Shown piece by piece: positions 6,892-14,444 of a stretch of DNA of 20,040 nt; position 1 is the first letter of the stretch, and each line of letters begins with the position of its first letter. The notes under the pieces are model-generated. The model was given only the letters and a program-made list of their open reading frames with translations, made no database searches and had not been told where the DNA came from. The position numbers were made by a program, and so were the translations under genes. This DNA comes from CAZDET01 sp964504335. GTDB lineage: Bacteria; Bacteroidota; Bacteroidia; Chitinophagales; Saprospiraceae. The stretch is from positions 1 through 20,040 of the forward strand of contig CAZDET010000079.1 in the NCBI GenBank assembly GCA_964504335.1, read 5' to 3'.

Positions 6892-9444
6892 ATGCGCATT
6901 CTTACTACCCTCTTCCTGAGCGTACTTTGGCTTGCTTCACTAACTGCCCAGCGGTTTGTTCCCCTTCAGGAACAGCCCGCCCTGCAGGAGCGCTACCGGA
7001 TGGAATTGGAACAATTGCCATTTCAGCAACCGGAGCGGCTGCCCGCCACCAAGACGGATTGCACCTTCGAGCTGGAGGGGCTCACGCCCGCTATTGCCGG
7101 GCTCGAAACCCGCCTCGGCCTCTCGTTGGATACTACCGGCCTGAGCGGCCCTTCCGCCGAATACCGCTGCCTGAATTGCGGGGAGGCCGCCTTCGGAACG
7201 GCTTCAGTAGATAGCAACCAACTGGTGTATCAGGCTGCCCCAGACGTCATTGAAGGGTTTGACACTCTACGCGTAACCTTTTGCAATCCCGACCTCAATC
7301 AGTGCTCGGATACCACCCAACTCGTACTGTACGCCCGGCGGGCCAACCGGACGTTTCGTCCCGATCTGATCGATCTGGCACCGGGGGCTTCCCAGGTTCT
7401 TTCCGGCAATCCCGATTCGCTGCCGGGTCCGCTTTTCTGTAGCAGCCTGATCGACCTCGAGGATGAGTACGGCGGGCGCGACCAGCTCTTCTTCTTCGTC
7501 GGCCCCGACGATCCCGATTTTCGCTTCTTGTACCAGGCGTCGCGATTTCCGGGCATCGATTCGATCCGCCTGGAACTCTGTACCAATCGAGGCATTTGCG
7601 ACGAATATCGCTTCGCTATCCGCATTCCGCAAACCATTGTCTCGTTGCCGTTTTTCGACGATTTTTCGACGGAGGGCCTCTCGCCCGACCCCAACCGGTG
7701 GCTCGACCGCGAGGTGCTGATAAACGATGGCTATCCCCAAAAGCCCCCCTCGATTGGCGTGGCTACCTTCGACGCTATTGACTTCAGGGGCCAACCCTAC
7801 ACCCCGTCGCCCGGGATTATCCGGCCCAAAGACCGGCTGACGAGCGTGCCCATCGACTTATCGACCGCCGGTCCGCCGGTACTATCTTTTTATCTGCAGC
7901 CCCGGGGGCTCGGCGACCGACCCGAAATCCGGGATTCGTTCCGGGTAGAGTTTCGCAACCAGAAAGGGGAGTGGGAGTCCGTACGGGCCTTCGAAGGGCT
8001 ACCCACCAATTCGAGCCTGCTGCAGGAGCAGCCCTTCCGTTTCTACCAAATTGCCGTGCCCGATGCATTTCGGTACAACGGCTTTCAATTCCGCTTTTCC
8101 AGCGAAAGCGAGGAATCGGGCGCGCTCGATATCTGGAACCTCGATTACGTACTACTGGACGACATCCAAACCGACTCTACGCTTGCGGACATTGCCTTTA
8201 CCGAACCGGCGAGCAGCCCGTTCAATCCGTATTCGGCCATCCCCTACCGGCAACTGCGAGCGGGTGGCAGCAGCCTGCTCAACGACACCATTCGGGTGGG
8301 CATCTGGAACCACGATAACGAAGCGCTTTCCGTCATCAACTCGTCGATCGAAATTTCCGAGCGCACTACGAATCTGCCCCTCCTACAGGCGACCCTGTTC
8401 AACGGGCAGGAGGCGAATATCCTCAACGGCGAGCCGCTAACGCGGTCGTACCAACTCGACGAGGAGCCCCCCTTCAACAGCCAATTCGGGCCCTACCGCG
8501 ACCTGCTGATCGAATCAGATCAATTCGATCCAAATGCGCGGCTGGAAATTCGAAATCGCTACACGCTGGTCAATACCTCACAAATCGCAACCCCCGGCCT
8601 GTCCGCCTCCATTCTACGCAACGACACGACCGAACGCACCATCCTGCTCGACAACTTCTACGCCTACGACGACGGCTCCGCTGAGCTGGCACTGGAGGCA
8701 TTGCCCAACCAAAGCATTGTACAGCGCTACGAGGCGTTCGTGCCCGAAGTGCTGCGCGGCTTCAGCATCCGCTTCCCCCGCAACACCACCAACTTTTCGG
8801 GTCAGACAATCCGCTTCGTCGTCTATCTGGACACGCTCGATGACAGCCCGGAATACAGCTTCGATTTCCAGCCCGTGCTGGTGGAGAGCTTCACCGATAC
8901 CCTGCAGGGATTCACCACCTTCACGCTGGACGCCATGAACGGGCCCGTCGATTCGCTGCTCATCCCCACCGGCGATTTTTACGTGGGCTGGCAACAAGTA
9001 ACGAACTGCAACATTTGTGTGCCCGTCGGATTCGATCGCCAAAACAACACCAACAACCGTATCTTCTTCCGCAATACAGGCGATTGGTTTGAACTGCCCG
9101 GCCCCATCACCGGCACGCTGATGATCCGGCCCTTCGTCGGAGATGAGGCTCCGCCGGCCACTACCGACGTGGAAGAGCGCGACGCGCCTACGGGGCTTTC
9201 GCAACTTGCGCTCTACCCCAATCCAAGTGGCGATCAGGTGCACTTCCGCATTCCGGGGGGCTACCTGTCTGATCCCGATTCCTGGATTGTTCAGGTCGTC
9301 AATGGAACGGGGCAGCCCGTTTTTCAGCAGCGGGGATTGCGGCCCTTTTCCGTGGCTACGCTGCCAAATGGCTTGTATTGGGTCTTCCTGCGGCAGGCTG
9401 AAAATGGCATCACGTTGCGCAAGAAATTGGTCGTTTTTCGGTAA
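6892..9444 (+). CDS. Secreted T9SS (type A sorting domain) protein, function unknown
   Basis: Protein of 850 residues starting at ATG 6892, chosen because it begins a signal peptide (MRILTTLFLSVLWLASLTAQ) cleaved near residue 20. An upstream TTG at 6811 would add 27 residues with no export character. Residues about 60-155 resemble an Ig/cadherin-like module with two CxxC-type pairs. Around 270-400 (LPFFDDFS onward) it looks like a MAM/jelly-roll segment. A YDDGSAE segment follows later. The last 82 residues (LALYPNPSGDQV to KKLVVF) are a type IX sorting domain, which is removed at the outer membrane while the protein is secreted or anchored to surface lipopolysaccharide. No catalytic motif is seen. 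It lies 93 bases after the ligase-PASTA gene on the same strand, with no clear terminator between, so co-transcription is possible. Confidence 0.88.
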   Translation: MRILTTLFLSVLWLASLTAQRFVPLQEQPALQERYRMELEQLPFQQPERLPATKTDCTFELEGLTPAIAGLETRLGLSLDTTGLSGPSAEYRCLNCGEAAFGTASVDSNQLVYQAAPDVIEGFDTLRVTFCNPDLNQCSDTTQLVLYARRANRTFRPDLIDLAPGASQVLSGNPDSLPGPLFCSSLIDLEDEYGGRDQLFFFVGPDDPDFRFLYQASRFPGIDSIRLELCTNRGICDEYRFAIRIPQTIVSLPFFDDFSTEGLSPDPNRWLDREVLINDGYPQKPPSIGVATFDAIDFRGQPYTPSPGIIRPKDRLTSVPIDLSTAGPPVLSFYLQPRGLGDRPEIRDSFRVEFRNQKGEWESVRAFEGLPTNSSLLQEQPFRFYQIAVPDAFRYNGFQFRFSSESEESGALDIWNLDYVLLDDIQTDSTLADIAFTEPASSPFNPYSAIPYRQLRAGGSSLLNDTIRVGIWNHDNEALSVINSSIEISERTTNLPLLQATLFNGQEANILNGEPLTRSYQLDEEPPFNSQFGPYRDLLIESDQFDPNARLEIRNRYTLVNTSQIATPGLSASILRNDTTERTILLDNFYAYDDGSAELALEALPNQSIVQRYEAFVPEVLRGFSIRFPRNTTNFSGQTIRFVVYLDTLDDSPEYSFDFQPVLVESFTDTLQGFTTFTLDAMNGPVDSLLIPTGDFYVGWQQVTNCNICVPVGFDRQNNTNNRIFFRNTGDWFELPGPITGTLMIRPFVGDEAPPATTDVEERDAPTGLSQLALYPNPSGDQVHFRIPGGYLSDPDSWIVQVVNGTGQPVFQQRGLRPFSVATLPNGLYWVFLRQAENGITLRKKLVVFR

Positions 9445-9518
9445 ACCGAACAGGAGGAAGCCAACCGGTGTATTTGTAAATAGCACAATGGGCAACTGCC
9501 CTACAATTCGCAACAACC

Positions 9519-9830
9519 ATGACGAAAGATATCACCCCGCAGGAATTGAAAAAGCGGATAGAAGAACAGGATAACGACTTCGTACTCATCGACGTGCGGG
9601 AGCCCGAAGAACACGCCGAATTCAACATTGGCGGCGAACTCATCCCACTAGGAGACCTTATGGGCCGCCTGGGAGATTTGCAGGAAACACTAGAGGAAAA
9701 GGAAGTGATTACCTATTGCCGCACCGGTCGGCGCAGCGCCATGGCCAAAAGCCTGCTCGAACAAGGCGGCCTCAAGCAAGTCCGCAATCTGGAAGGAGGC
9801 ATGGTCGCCTGGAAAGAGCTGGAGGTGTAA
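9519..9830 (+). CDS. Single-domain rhodanese-like sulfurtransferase
   Basis: Protein of 103 residues, the usual size of a stand-alone rhodanese (GlpE/PspE type). VLIDVREPEEHAEFNIGGELIPL (22-44) is the typical N-terminal part. The active-site loop is CRTGRRS (67-73), with Cys67 as the persulfide-carrying residue. The GGMVAWKELEV ending (93-103) is also typical. It has no signal peptide, so it acts in the cytoplasm, moving sulfane sulfur or serving redox roles. It starts 74 bases after the T9SS gene and converges with the SPOR gene only 10 bases beyond its stop. The physiological acceptor is unknown. The context does not point to a pathway. Confidence 0.93.
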   Translation: MTKDITPQELKKRIEEQDNDFVLIDVREPEEHAEFNIGGELIPLGDLMGRLGDLQETLEEKEVITYCRTGRRSAMAKSLLEQGGLKQVRNLEGGMVAWKELEV

Positions 9831-9840
9831 GCCAATCGGC

Positions 9841-10443
9841 CTACTGCTTGATCTTCACGAAGGCGTCCACCCCTCTATTTTGCAATTCCCGGACTAACGC
9901 ATCGGCCGAGGAACGGCTGCTAAAGCGATCGACCAGGGCCACGGTTAGACCTCGGTCAAATGTGCTTGCCTCGGCATTTTGGTAGCCCAATTCCCGCAAG
10001 TCACGCACCCGCCGTTCGGCCCCATCCGGATTCCGAAACGACCCGGCGATTACCAGATATTTTCCCGTTCTGTCGGATCGGGGAGCCGCCTTGGTGGTGG
10101 TCGTCGTCGTTGGACGGGTAGAGGTAGAAGTGGCAGGTTCCGGACGCTCGATTTCGGCTTCGTCCGGTGTGGATTGGGAGGTAGAAGTTTCAGGAATCCT
10201 CTCTGGCTCTGCATCCTGATAGGATTGCGGCTGATTGCCGCTTACAGGATCCTCGCTGGGATTGATGGCAGCGTAGGTACTGTCCTCGTAGGTAAATCCT
10301 TCGTCGATGGGTTCGAGGGGAGCGACCGTCGCCGCTTCTTCGGGTGGGGTGTTGATCTGGGAAATGGTCATGTACAATAAATACCCCAGTGCGGCCACAC
10401 AGACGCCGACAATGACGATGGTAATGATATCAAGTCTTGACAT
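9841..10443 (-). CDS. Membrane-anchored SPOR-domain protein
   Basis: Protein of 200 residues. It has a short cytoplasmic N-terminus, one membrane helix (about 6-26), an acidic Glu/Pro/Ser/Thr-rich linker (about 30-125) with a run of Thr codons, and a C-terminal SPOR domain (about 127-200, beginning RTGKYLVIAGSF). SPOR domains bind glycan strands lacking stem peptides, as made at the division septum, so a role at the cell wall during division is likely. The architecture is like FtsN, but the sequence is too divergent to name it that. It follows the PhnP-like gene on the same strand after a 128-base gap and may have its own promoter there. The stop lies 10 bases from that of the rhodanese gene. 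Confidence 0.9.
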   Translation of the reverse strand: MSRLDIITIVIVGVCVAALGYLLYMTISQINTPPEEAATVAPLEPIDEGFTYEDSTYAAINPSEDPVSGNQPQSYQDAEPERIPETSTSQSTPDEAEIERPEPATSTSTRPTTTTTTKAAPRSDRTGKYLVIAGSFRNPDGAERRVRDLRELGYQNAEASTFDRGLTVALVDRFSSRSSADALVRELQNRGVDAFVKIKQ

Positions 10444-10571
10444 ACTATGCGATTTAGGTTTGTTGGTTCGAACTAAAGAACTAATGTACTAATAGTCTGA
10501 AATTCCAAGCACTTCGGGCAATTGATTAGGAGCTAGAACGCCTGGGCACTGCGAAATAGTTTGTTTTTCGG

Positions 10572-11378
10572 CTATTGAGGGGCTGGATGGACGTAAACGG
10601 TGAGTTGATCGTGGGCAATCCGTACACCTGCCGGCAACTGGCGGCTCACTTCCCGGTGAAACCCCATGCGGTGGCTCAGGTGAGTGAGAAAGGCCTTCCG
10701 CGGTTGGATGCGCTCGATGAATGCGAGCGCTTCTTCGAGGCTGATGTGGCTGTGGTGAGAAGTATGATGCAGGGCGCTGATTACCAGCGTATCTACTCCG
10801 CTTACTTTTTCCAATTCCGAATCGGCAATGGTGTGTACATCCGTCAGATAAGCCAAATTGCCTACCCGAAAACCCAGGATGGGCAGGCTGCCGTGCTGAA
10901 TGCCAACGGCCTGGATGGACAGGCCAGCCCATTCCCAGTAGCTATTCTGATTGATGGCCTGCAAATCGAAGCGCGGAGCACCGGGGTACGGATTTTCTTC
11001 GAAGGCATAACTAAATCGCGTACGCAGGTGCCCGAGCACCCGTGGTAGCGCGTAGATGGTCATTTCGCGGCGGCTTGTGAAGATGAAAGGGCGCAGATCG
11101 TCCATTCCGGCGACGTGGTCGTTGTGCTCGTGCGTCAGCAGGACCGCCGAAAGCCGGGATATCCCCGAGCGAAGCATCTGCTGGCGGAAGTCGGGCCCTG
11201 CATCGATGGCCAGGTACTGATCGCCGCTGCGCAGCAGGGCAGCGGTTCGCAAGCGGTGGTCGCGGGGGTCATCCGATTGGCAAACGCCACAGGTGCAACC
11301 GATTACCGGAACCCCCTGCGACGTACCCGTGCCTAAGAATGTAATAGAAAGAGGAGCAGAAGGGTGTACAAAATCCAC
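10572..11378 (-). CDS. PhnP-like metallo-beta-lactamase-fold hydrolase
   Basis: Protein of 268 residues of the MBL superfamily. It has GTGTSQGVPVIGCTCGVC (16-33), whose Cys28, Cys30 and Cys33 match the structural zinc site of E. coli PhnP. The catalytic metal motif is HEHNDH (83-88), with His162, Asp180 and the HLSH pair (233-236) as further candidate ligands. PhnP cleaves cyclic phosphodiesters, and many Bacteroidota have a homologue without the C-P lyase genes, so a phosphodiesterase role is inferred and the substrate is unknown. The start is GTG at 11378. Its G is the last base of the upstream TAG stop (TAGTG), so the gene is probably translated by coupling with the YfiT-like gene. It has no signal peptide and should be cytoplasmic. 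Confidence 0.9.
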   Translation of the reverse strand: MDFVHPSAPLSITFLGTGTSQGVPVIGCTCGVCQSDDPRDHRLRTAALLRSGDQYLAIDAGPDFRQQMLRSGISRLSAVLLTHEHNDHVAGMDDLRPFIFTSRREMTIYALPRVLGHLRTRFSYAFEENPYPGAPRFDLQAINQNSYWEWAGLSIQAVGIQHGSLPILGFRVGNLAYLTDVHTIADSELEKVSGVDTLVISALHHTSHHSHISLEEALAFIERIQPRKAFLTHLSHRMGFHREVSRQLPAGVRIAHDQLTVYVHPAPQ

Positions 11379-11911
11379 TAACAGTCGTTATGGCGACGCC
11401 AACTAGTAATCTTGCCGAGGTAGTGATTGCAATGCCAGGCGTAGAAGGCCAGCGCGCTGTCCAGTCGAACGGGCTCGGAGTGCCCGGGATGCGGCATCGT
11501 ACACGACCATTCCTCTTCGCCCAGATTGCGTAATAGCTGCGCCCACCGATGGTGCAACCCCCGCAGAATTTGCATGGAATAACTAATCGGCACCTGATAA
11601 TCGGGCGTATCTACCCAATCGTCGGTGTCGCGATCGGAGTTGGCAGGGTGGCCGCCGAAACGGGCCATCTTAAATTGCAGGAAGCCGTTGAGGTGGGTGT
11701 CGGCCAGATGATGGATGAGGTGGCGAATCGTTTGCCCGTTGGACTGAATCGGTGTATCGAGGTTTTCGCGGTCGAGTCCTAGCACCGCGGCACGCAAGTG
11801 CATGGGAAACTGGGCCAGTATTTGTATCCATCCGGCGCGGGTACCGGCATCGGCAGCCCTCGGAAAGTGAAATCGCCCCCCCGCGTAGGGTAAATACTCT
11901 AATTTGGGCAT
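11378..11911 (-). CDS. YfiT/BstA-like DinB-superfamily protein
   Basis: Protein of 177 residues matching the YfiT/BstA branch of the DinB four-helix-bundle superfamily, whose members are metal-dependent thiol transferases (BstA uses bacillithiol). Visible family blocks are WIQILAQFPMHLRAAV (28-43), LDTPIQSNGQTIRHLIHHLADTHLN (51-75) and the C-terminal YAWHCNHY (157-164). The expected metal ligands in YfiT are His67, His160 and His164. Here His67 and His160 are present, but position 164 is Tyr, with a His at 163. It overlaps the PhnP-like gene by one base and clearly forms an operon with it. Bacillithiol is known in some Bacteroidota. Whether this protein is active is uncertain because of the His-to-Tyr change. 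Confidence 0.85.
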   Translation of the reverse strand: MPKLEYLPYAGGRFHFPRAADAGTRAGWIQILAQFPMHLRAAVLGLDRENLDTPIQSNGQTIRHLIHHLADTHLNGFLQFKMARFGGHPANSDRDTDDWVDTPDYQVPISYSMQILRGLHHRWAQLLRNLGEEEWSCTMPHPGHSEPVRLDSALAFYAWHCNHYLGKITSWRRHNDC

Positions 11912-11943
11912 GGATCGTAAAATAAGTGGTCTTTTTAAAGAAT

Positions 11944-11973
11944 GAGAACGCCAAGGAAGGCCTCACCGTTCTC
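11944..11973 (-). terminator. Candidate terminator after the small conserved gene
   Basis: On the minus strand, 18 bases after the stop of the gene at 11991-12290, a 7-bp stem (GAGAACG/CGTTCTC) with an inner AGG/CCT pairing is followed by ATTCTTT. The T-tract is weak. It would separate this gene from the YfiT-like operon downstream. Confidence 0.45.
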
Positions 11974-11990
11974 TGATGCTGGCCGTTTAA

Positions 11991-12290
11991 CTATCTGTTT
12001 TCCTGGCTGCCATCAGTCGTTAGTGGTGTCTGAAGTTGCTGAAATAATTTTCGGCCCGCCGGACTCAGCGATTCCGGGAGATCGGCCTCGGAAAAGGTGC
12101 CGATAATCTCCAGCAGACAATTCATCCGGCCCTCCGTGTCGTAAAACTTGTTAATTACCGCGACCTTTCGGTTTTCAACCAGGCAATAGCCCGATTGAAA
12201 ATTGCCCCGCTCGTAGCGGATGGTATATTCCAGTTCCTGCAGCAATTGCTCCAGTTTCTTAAGATTGTATTTGCTGTACTTTAGGGTCAT
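11991..12290 (-). CDS. Small conserved Bacteroidota hypothetical protein
   Basis: Protein of 99 residues if started at ATG 12290 (MTLKYSKYN). A longer form from 12326 would add 12 residues (MYSHNCCFERID) that look like read-through. The core, with KKLEQLLQEL, IRYERGNFQSGYCLVENRKVAVINKF and a following EGRMNCLLEII, recalls a small family that I associate with Bacteroidota and that has no assigned function. It is charged, lacks a signal peptide or membrane helix, and is probably a cytoplasmic alpha/beta protein. The start lies 51 bases from that of the divergent beta-barrel gene, so the two share a very short control region. A hairpin after the stop may end the transcript. Family recognition is from memory of the pattern only. 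Confidence 0.8.
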   Translation of the reverse strand: MTLKYSKYNLKKLEQLLQELEYTIRYERGNFQSGYCLVENRKVAVINKFYDTEGRMNCLLEIIGTFSEADLPESLSPAGRKLFQQLQTPLTTDGSQENR

Positions 12291-12341
12291 ATCAATTCGT
12301 TCGAAGCAGCAATTATGCGAGTACAATATAGCGAACGCCTC

Positions 12342-12947
12342 ATGCGCTACTCATTATTATACCTTCTTATTATCCTGAGCCTCCCACTTTGTGGCCAGCG
12401 CTTCCGCGCTACCCTGGCCGGAGGGCTGAATCTTTCGCAGATCGACGGCGACGGCCTCGGTGGATTCCACCAGATCGGCGGCACGGCGGGGCTGCGGGTT
12501 ACCGCCGTACTTTCCGACCGCTGGCAGTTCGGCCCGGAATTGCTCTTTTCGCAGGAAGGGAGCCGCAAATCGAACCGGGAAGGCTCCCAATTCGGATTCG
12601 ACCGCATTCGGCTCAACCTGGTGCAGGTGCCCCTGATGGTCTACTTCAGCGACTGGAAGGTTCAGGCCGGAGCCGGAATCAGCTACGGGCGGCTCATCGA
12701 CTTTCGCGTGGAAGATATTTCCGGAGCGGACCTGACCTCTGAATCCAATTTCGCAGAGGACATCGTGGCCATTCAGTTGGGCGCTACGCTTTACTTTCAG
12801 CCCCGACTCGGCCTCAACGTGCGGTGGAGCAAATACCTCAACGACCTCGAGCAGGAGGCGGGCCGCAATAGCTTGCGCGGCCGAACGCTGAGTGTCCGAT
12901 TGCTGTACGTTTTAGGCGATTCTGCCTGGGTAGCTGATGATTTATAG
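12342..12947 (+). CDS. Outer-membrane beta-barrel (porin-family) protein
   Basis: Protein of 201 residues starting at ATG 12342, which opens a signal peptide (MRYSLLYLLIILSLPLCGQ). The ATG at 12315 would place nine extra residues before it. After cleavage, alternating hydrophobic strands such as FRATLAGGLNLSQIDG, AGLRVTAVLSDRWQFGPELLFSQEG, VQVPLMVYFSDWKVQAGAGISYG and TLSVRLLYVLG are those of the PF13568-type eight-strand outer-membrane barrels common in Bacteroidota. It is placed in the outer membrane. Cargo or partner is unknown. The next gene begins 47 bases after its stop on the same strand, so the two may be co-transcribed. Confidence 0.85.
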   Translation: MRYSLLYLLIILSLPLCGQRFRATLAGGLNLSQIDGDGLGGFHQIGGTAGLRVTAVLSDRWQFGPELLFSQEGSRKSNREGSQFGFDRIRLNLVQVPLMVYFSDWKVQAGAGISYGRLIDFRVEDISGADLTSESNFAEDIVAIQLGATLYFQPRLGLNVRWSKYLNDLEQEAGRNSLRGRTLSVRLLYVLGDSAWVADDL

Positions 12948-12993
12948 CGATGTTTGTCCAGGCACTCCATTCCAGAACAATTGCTTTTCCGAT

Positions 12994-13509
12994 ATGAAGC
13001 CAATTCTCTTCCTCCTTGCACTGAGCTTTCTGCTGTTCGATTGTGAGGGCAGTCAAAGCGATACTTCCAACACCACGCGGTTGTATTCCTCCGAGTCCGA
13101 TCCGCCGAACGCAAACCCCGCTACGCCCAATTCCTCGACCGCGGGTACGGCCTATCCGCCGCTGCCCCAGGAGCAATTGAACGGGTTGTTTACGCGCTGC
13201 GACTACATCGACTATATCTTCTACAAGGCCAATTTCTCGATGAATCAAAGCAACCCGTCCGCGATCCAGGCTACTATCAGCGGCATCTCTGCGGAAGGGG
13301 CCACCGTATTTCCCGGCTGTACGCCGGTAGGGCACGTTTTCTTTCAGGCAAAGGGCCAAATCCTGGCCGAGGCCGATCTGTATCTGGAAGGAAATTGTAC
13401 GTTTTACCTATTCACGGAGAATCAGCAGCCGGCCTATGCCAATTTGATGACGGCACAGGGGCTATCCTACTACGCAAACCTCTTCCGGCAACTGGATAAC
13501 GCCAACTGA
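12994..13509 (+). CDS. Small exported or lipoprotein-like protein, unknown function
   Basis: Protein of 171 residues from ATG 12994. An in-frame ATG at 12937 lies inside the previous gene and precedes no export signal. The N-terminus (MKPILFLLALSFLLFDC) is a short hydrophobic signal ending in a Cys at 17. The residues before it, Leu-Phe-Asp, are a poor lipobox, so lipid attachment is doubtful. A Ser/Thr/Asn/Pro-rich stretch (about 20-55) precedes a folded part with four or so Cys (for example FTRCDYIDYIFY, FPGCTPVG, GNCTFYLF), which could form disulfides in the periplasm. I do not recognise the family with confidence. Its TGA stop overlaps the ATG of the Ppx/GppA gene (TGATG), indicating translational coupling. 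Confidence 0.78.
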   Translation: MKPILFLLALSFLLFDCEGSQSDTSNTTRLYSSESDPPNANPATPNSSTAGTAYPPLPQEQLNGLFTRCDYIDYIFYKANFSMNQSNPSAIQATISGISAEGATVFPGCTPVGHVFFQAKGQILAEADLYLEGNCTFYLFTENQQPAYANLMTAQGLSYYANLFRQLDNAN

Positions 13510-14444
13510 TGGACGATAGCGCTCCGGTTGCCGTCATCGATCTCGGTACGAATACCTTTCACCTGCTGGTCGTACAACCAACCAGTGACGGACATTTTGT
13601 AGAACTGCACCGCGAACGCCGGTTTATCAAGCTCGCCGAAGACGGCATCGAAGCCATTGGCCCCGCCCCCTTCGCGCGCGGCCTGGAGGCACTAGCCGCC
13701 TACGCCGAACTCCTCCAACGACTCGGCGTACAGCAGGTGCGGGCGCTCGGAACCGCGGCGCTGCGAACGGCCAGAAACGGCAACGATTTCGTGCGCGCCG
13801 CCCGCGAGCAAACCGGTATTCACACCGAGCTGATCGACGGCCTGGAGGAAGCCCGCCTCATCAATCTCGGCGTGCAACTGGCGGTTCCGCCGTCGGCCAC
13901 CAACCGATTGATCATGGATATCGGAGGTGGCTCCGTAGAATTCATTCTGTCGAATGGGCCAACGGTCATCTGGGCCGACAGCTTCCCCATCGGGGTGTCG
14001 GTGTTGTACCGGCGCTTTCACCACAGCGAACCCATTTCCACTACGGAAATCGGGGTCTTGCAACAATTCCTTCGGGAGCAATTGACCCCACTCCGAGTCC
14101 AGCTCGCTGCGCACCCGACTGCCCAGCTGGTCGGGGCCGCCGGCACCTTCGACGTCATTGCCAATGTGCTCAAAATTGGCCAGCCAACGCCCCACTGCTC
14201 GCAGATCGACCTCTCCCGCCTGGATGGGCTCTACCAACGCCTCGTAACCGCTACCCGGGCGGAGCGCTATGCCATGCCCGAGGTGCCGGAGGATCGGGCG
14301 GAAATGATCGTCGTGGCGGTTATCCTGGTCCGCTACGTGCTTGGGCTGTTGCACCGCCCCGAATTACTCGTATCCGCCTATTCCATGAAGGAAGGGGCGC
14401 TGGTGGAGATGCTCGGTCAGTCGTCCAGTTCTTCCACTTCCTGA
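13509..14444 (+). CDS. Ppx/GppA-family phosphatase
   Basis: Protein of 311 residues with the actin-like ASKHA fold. Visible blocks are AVIDLGTNTFHLLV (8-21, phosphate 1), RALGTAALRTARN, IDGLEEARL, the IMDIGGGSVEFI segment (phosphate 2) and VGAAGTFDVIANV. The family hydrolyses inorganic polyphosphate and/or the 5'-phosphate of pppGpp. The length corresponds to the short form without the C-terminal HD-type domain of E. coli Ppx and GppA. It begins on the last base of the preceding stop codon. Its 3' end overlaps the helicase-nuclease gene tail to tail by 28 bases, where it encodes a Ser-rich end (SSSSSTS). Which substrate is preferred cannot be told from sequence. Confidence 0.92.
   Translation: MDDSAPVAVIDLGTNTFHLLVVQPTSDGHFVELHRERRFIKLAEDGIEAIGPAPFARGLEALAAYAELLQRLGVQQVRALGTAALRTARNGNDFVRAAREQTGIHTELIDGLEEARLINLGVQLAVPPSATNRLIMDIGGGSVEFILSNGPTVIWADSFPIGVSVLYRRFHHSEPISTTEIGVLQQFLREQLTPLRVQLAAHPTAQLVGAAGTFDVIANVLKIGQPTPHCSQIDLSRLDGLYQRLVTATRAERYAMPEVPEDRAEMIVVAVILVRYVLGLLHRPELLVSAYSMKEGALVEMLGQSSSSSTS

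Noticed and set aside
8614..9516. 300-codon leftward frame antisense to the T9SS gene
   Set aside because: The sorting domain on the plus strand is unambiguous and the antisense product has no family features.
9445..9518. TGTATTTG as a promoter for the rhodanese gene
   Set aside because: It misses the key A of TAnnTTTG and has no -33 partner at the right distance.
10090..10130. GGT/CGT triplet run in the SPOR gene as a microsatellite
   Set aside because: It encodes the Thr-rich linker with mixed ACC/ACG codons, which is normal for such linkers. The repeat is short and imperfect.
10455..10480. GGTTCGAAC, resembling a tRNA T-loop
   Set aside because: No acceptor stem, D-arm or anticodon arm can be built around it on either strand. 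It is just an 8-bp palindrome in an intergenic gap.
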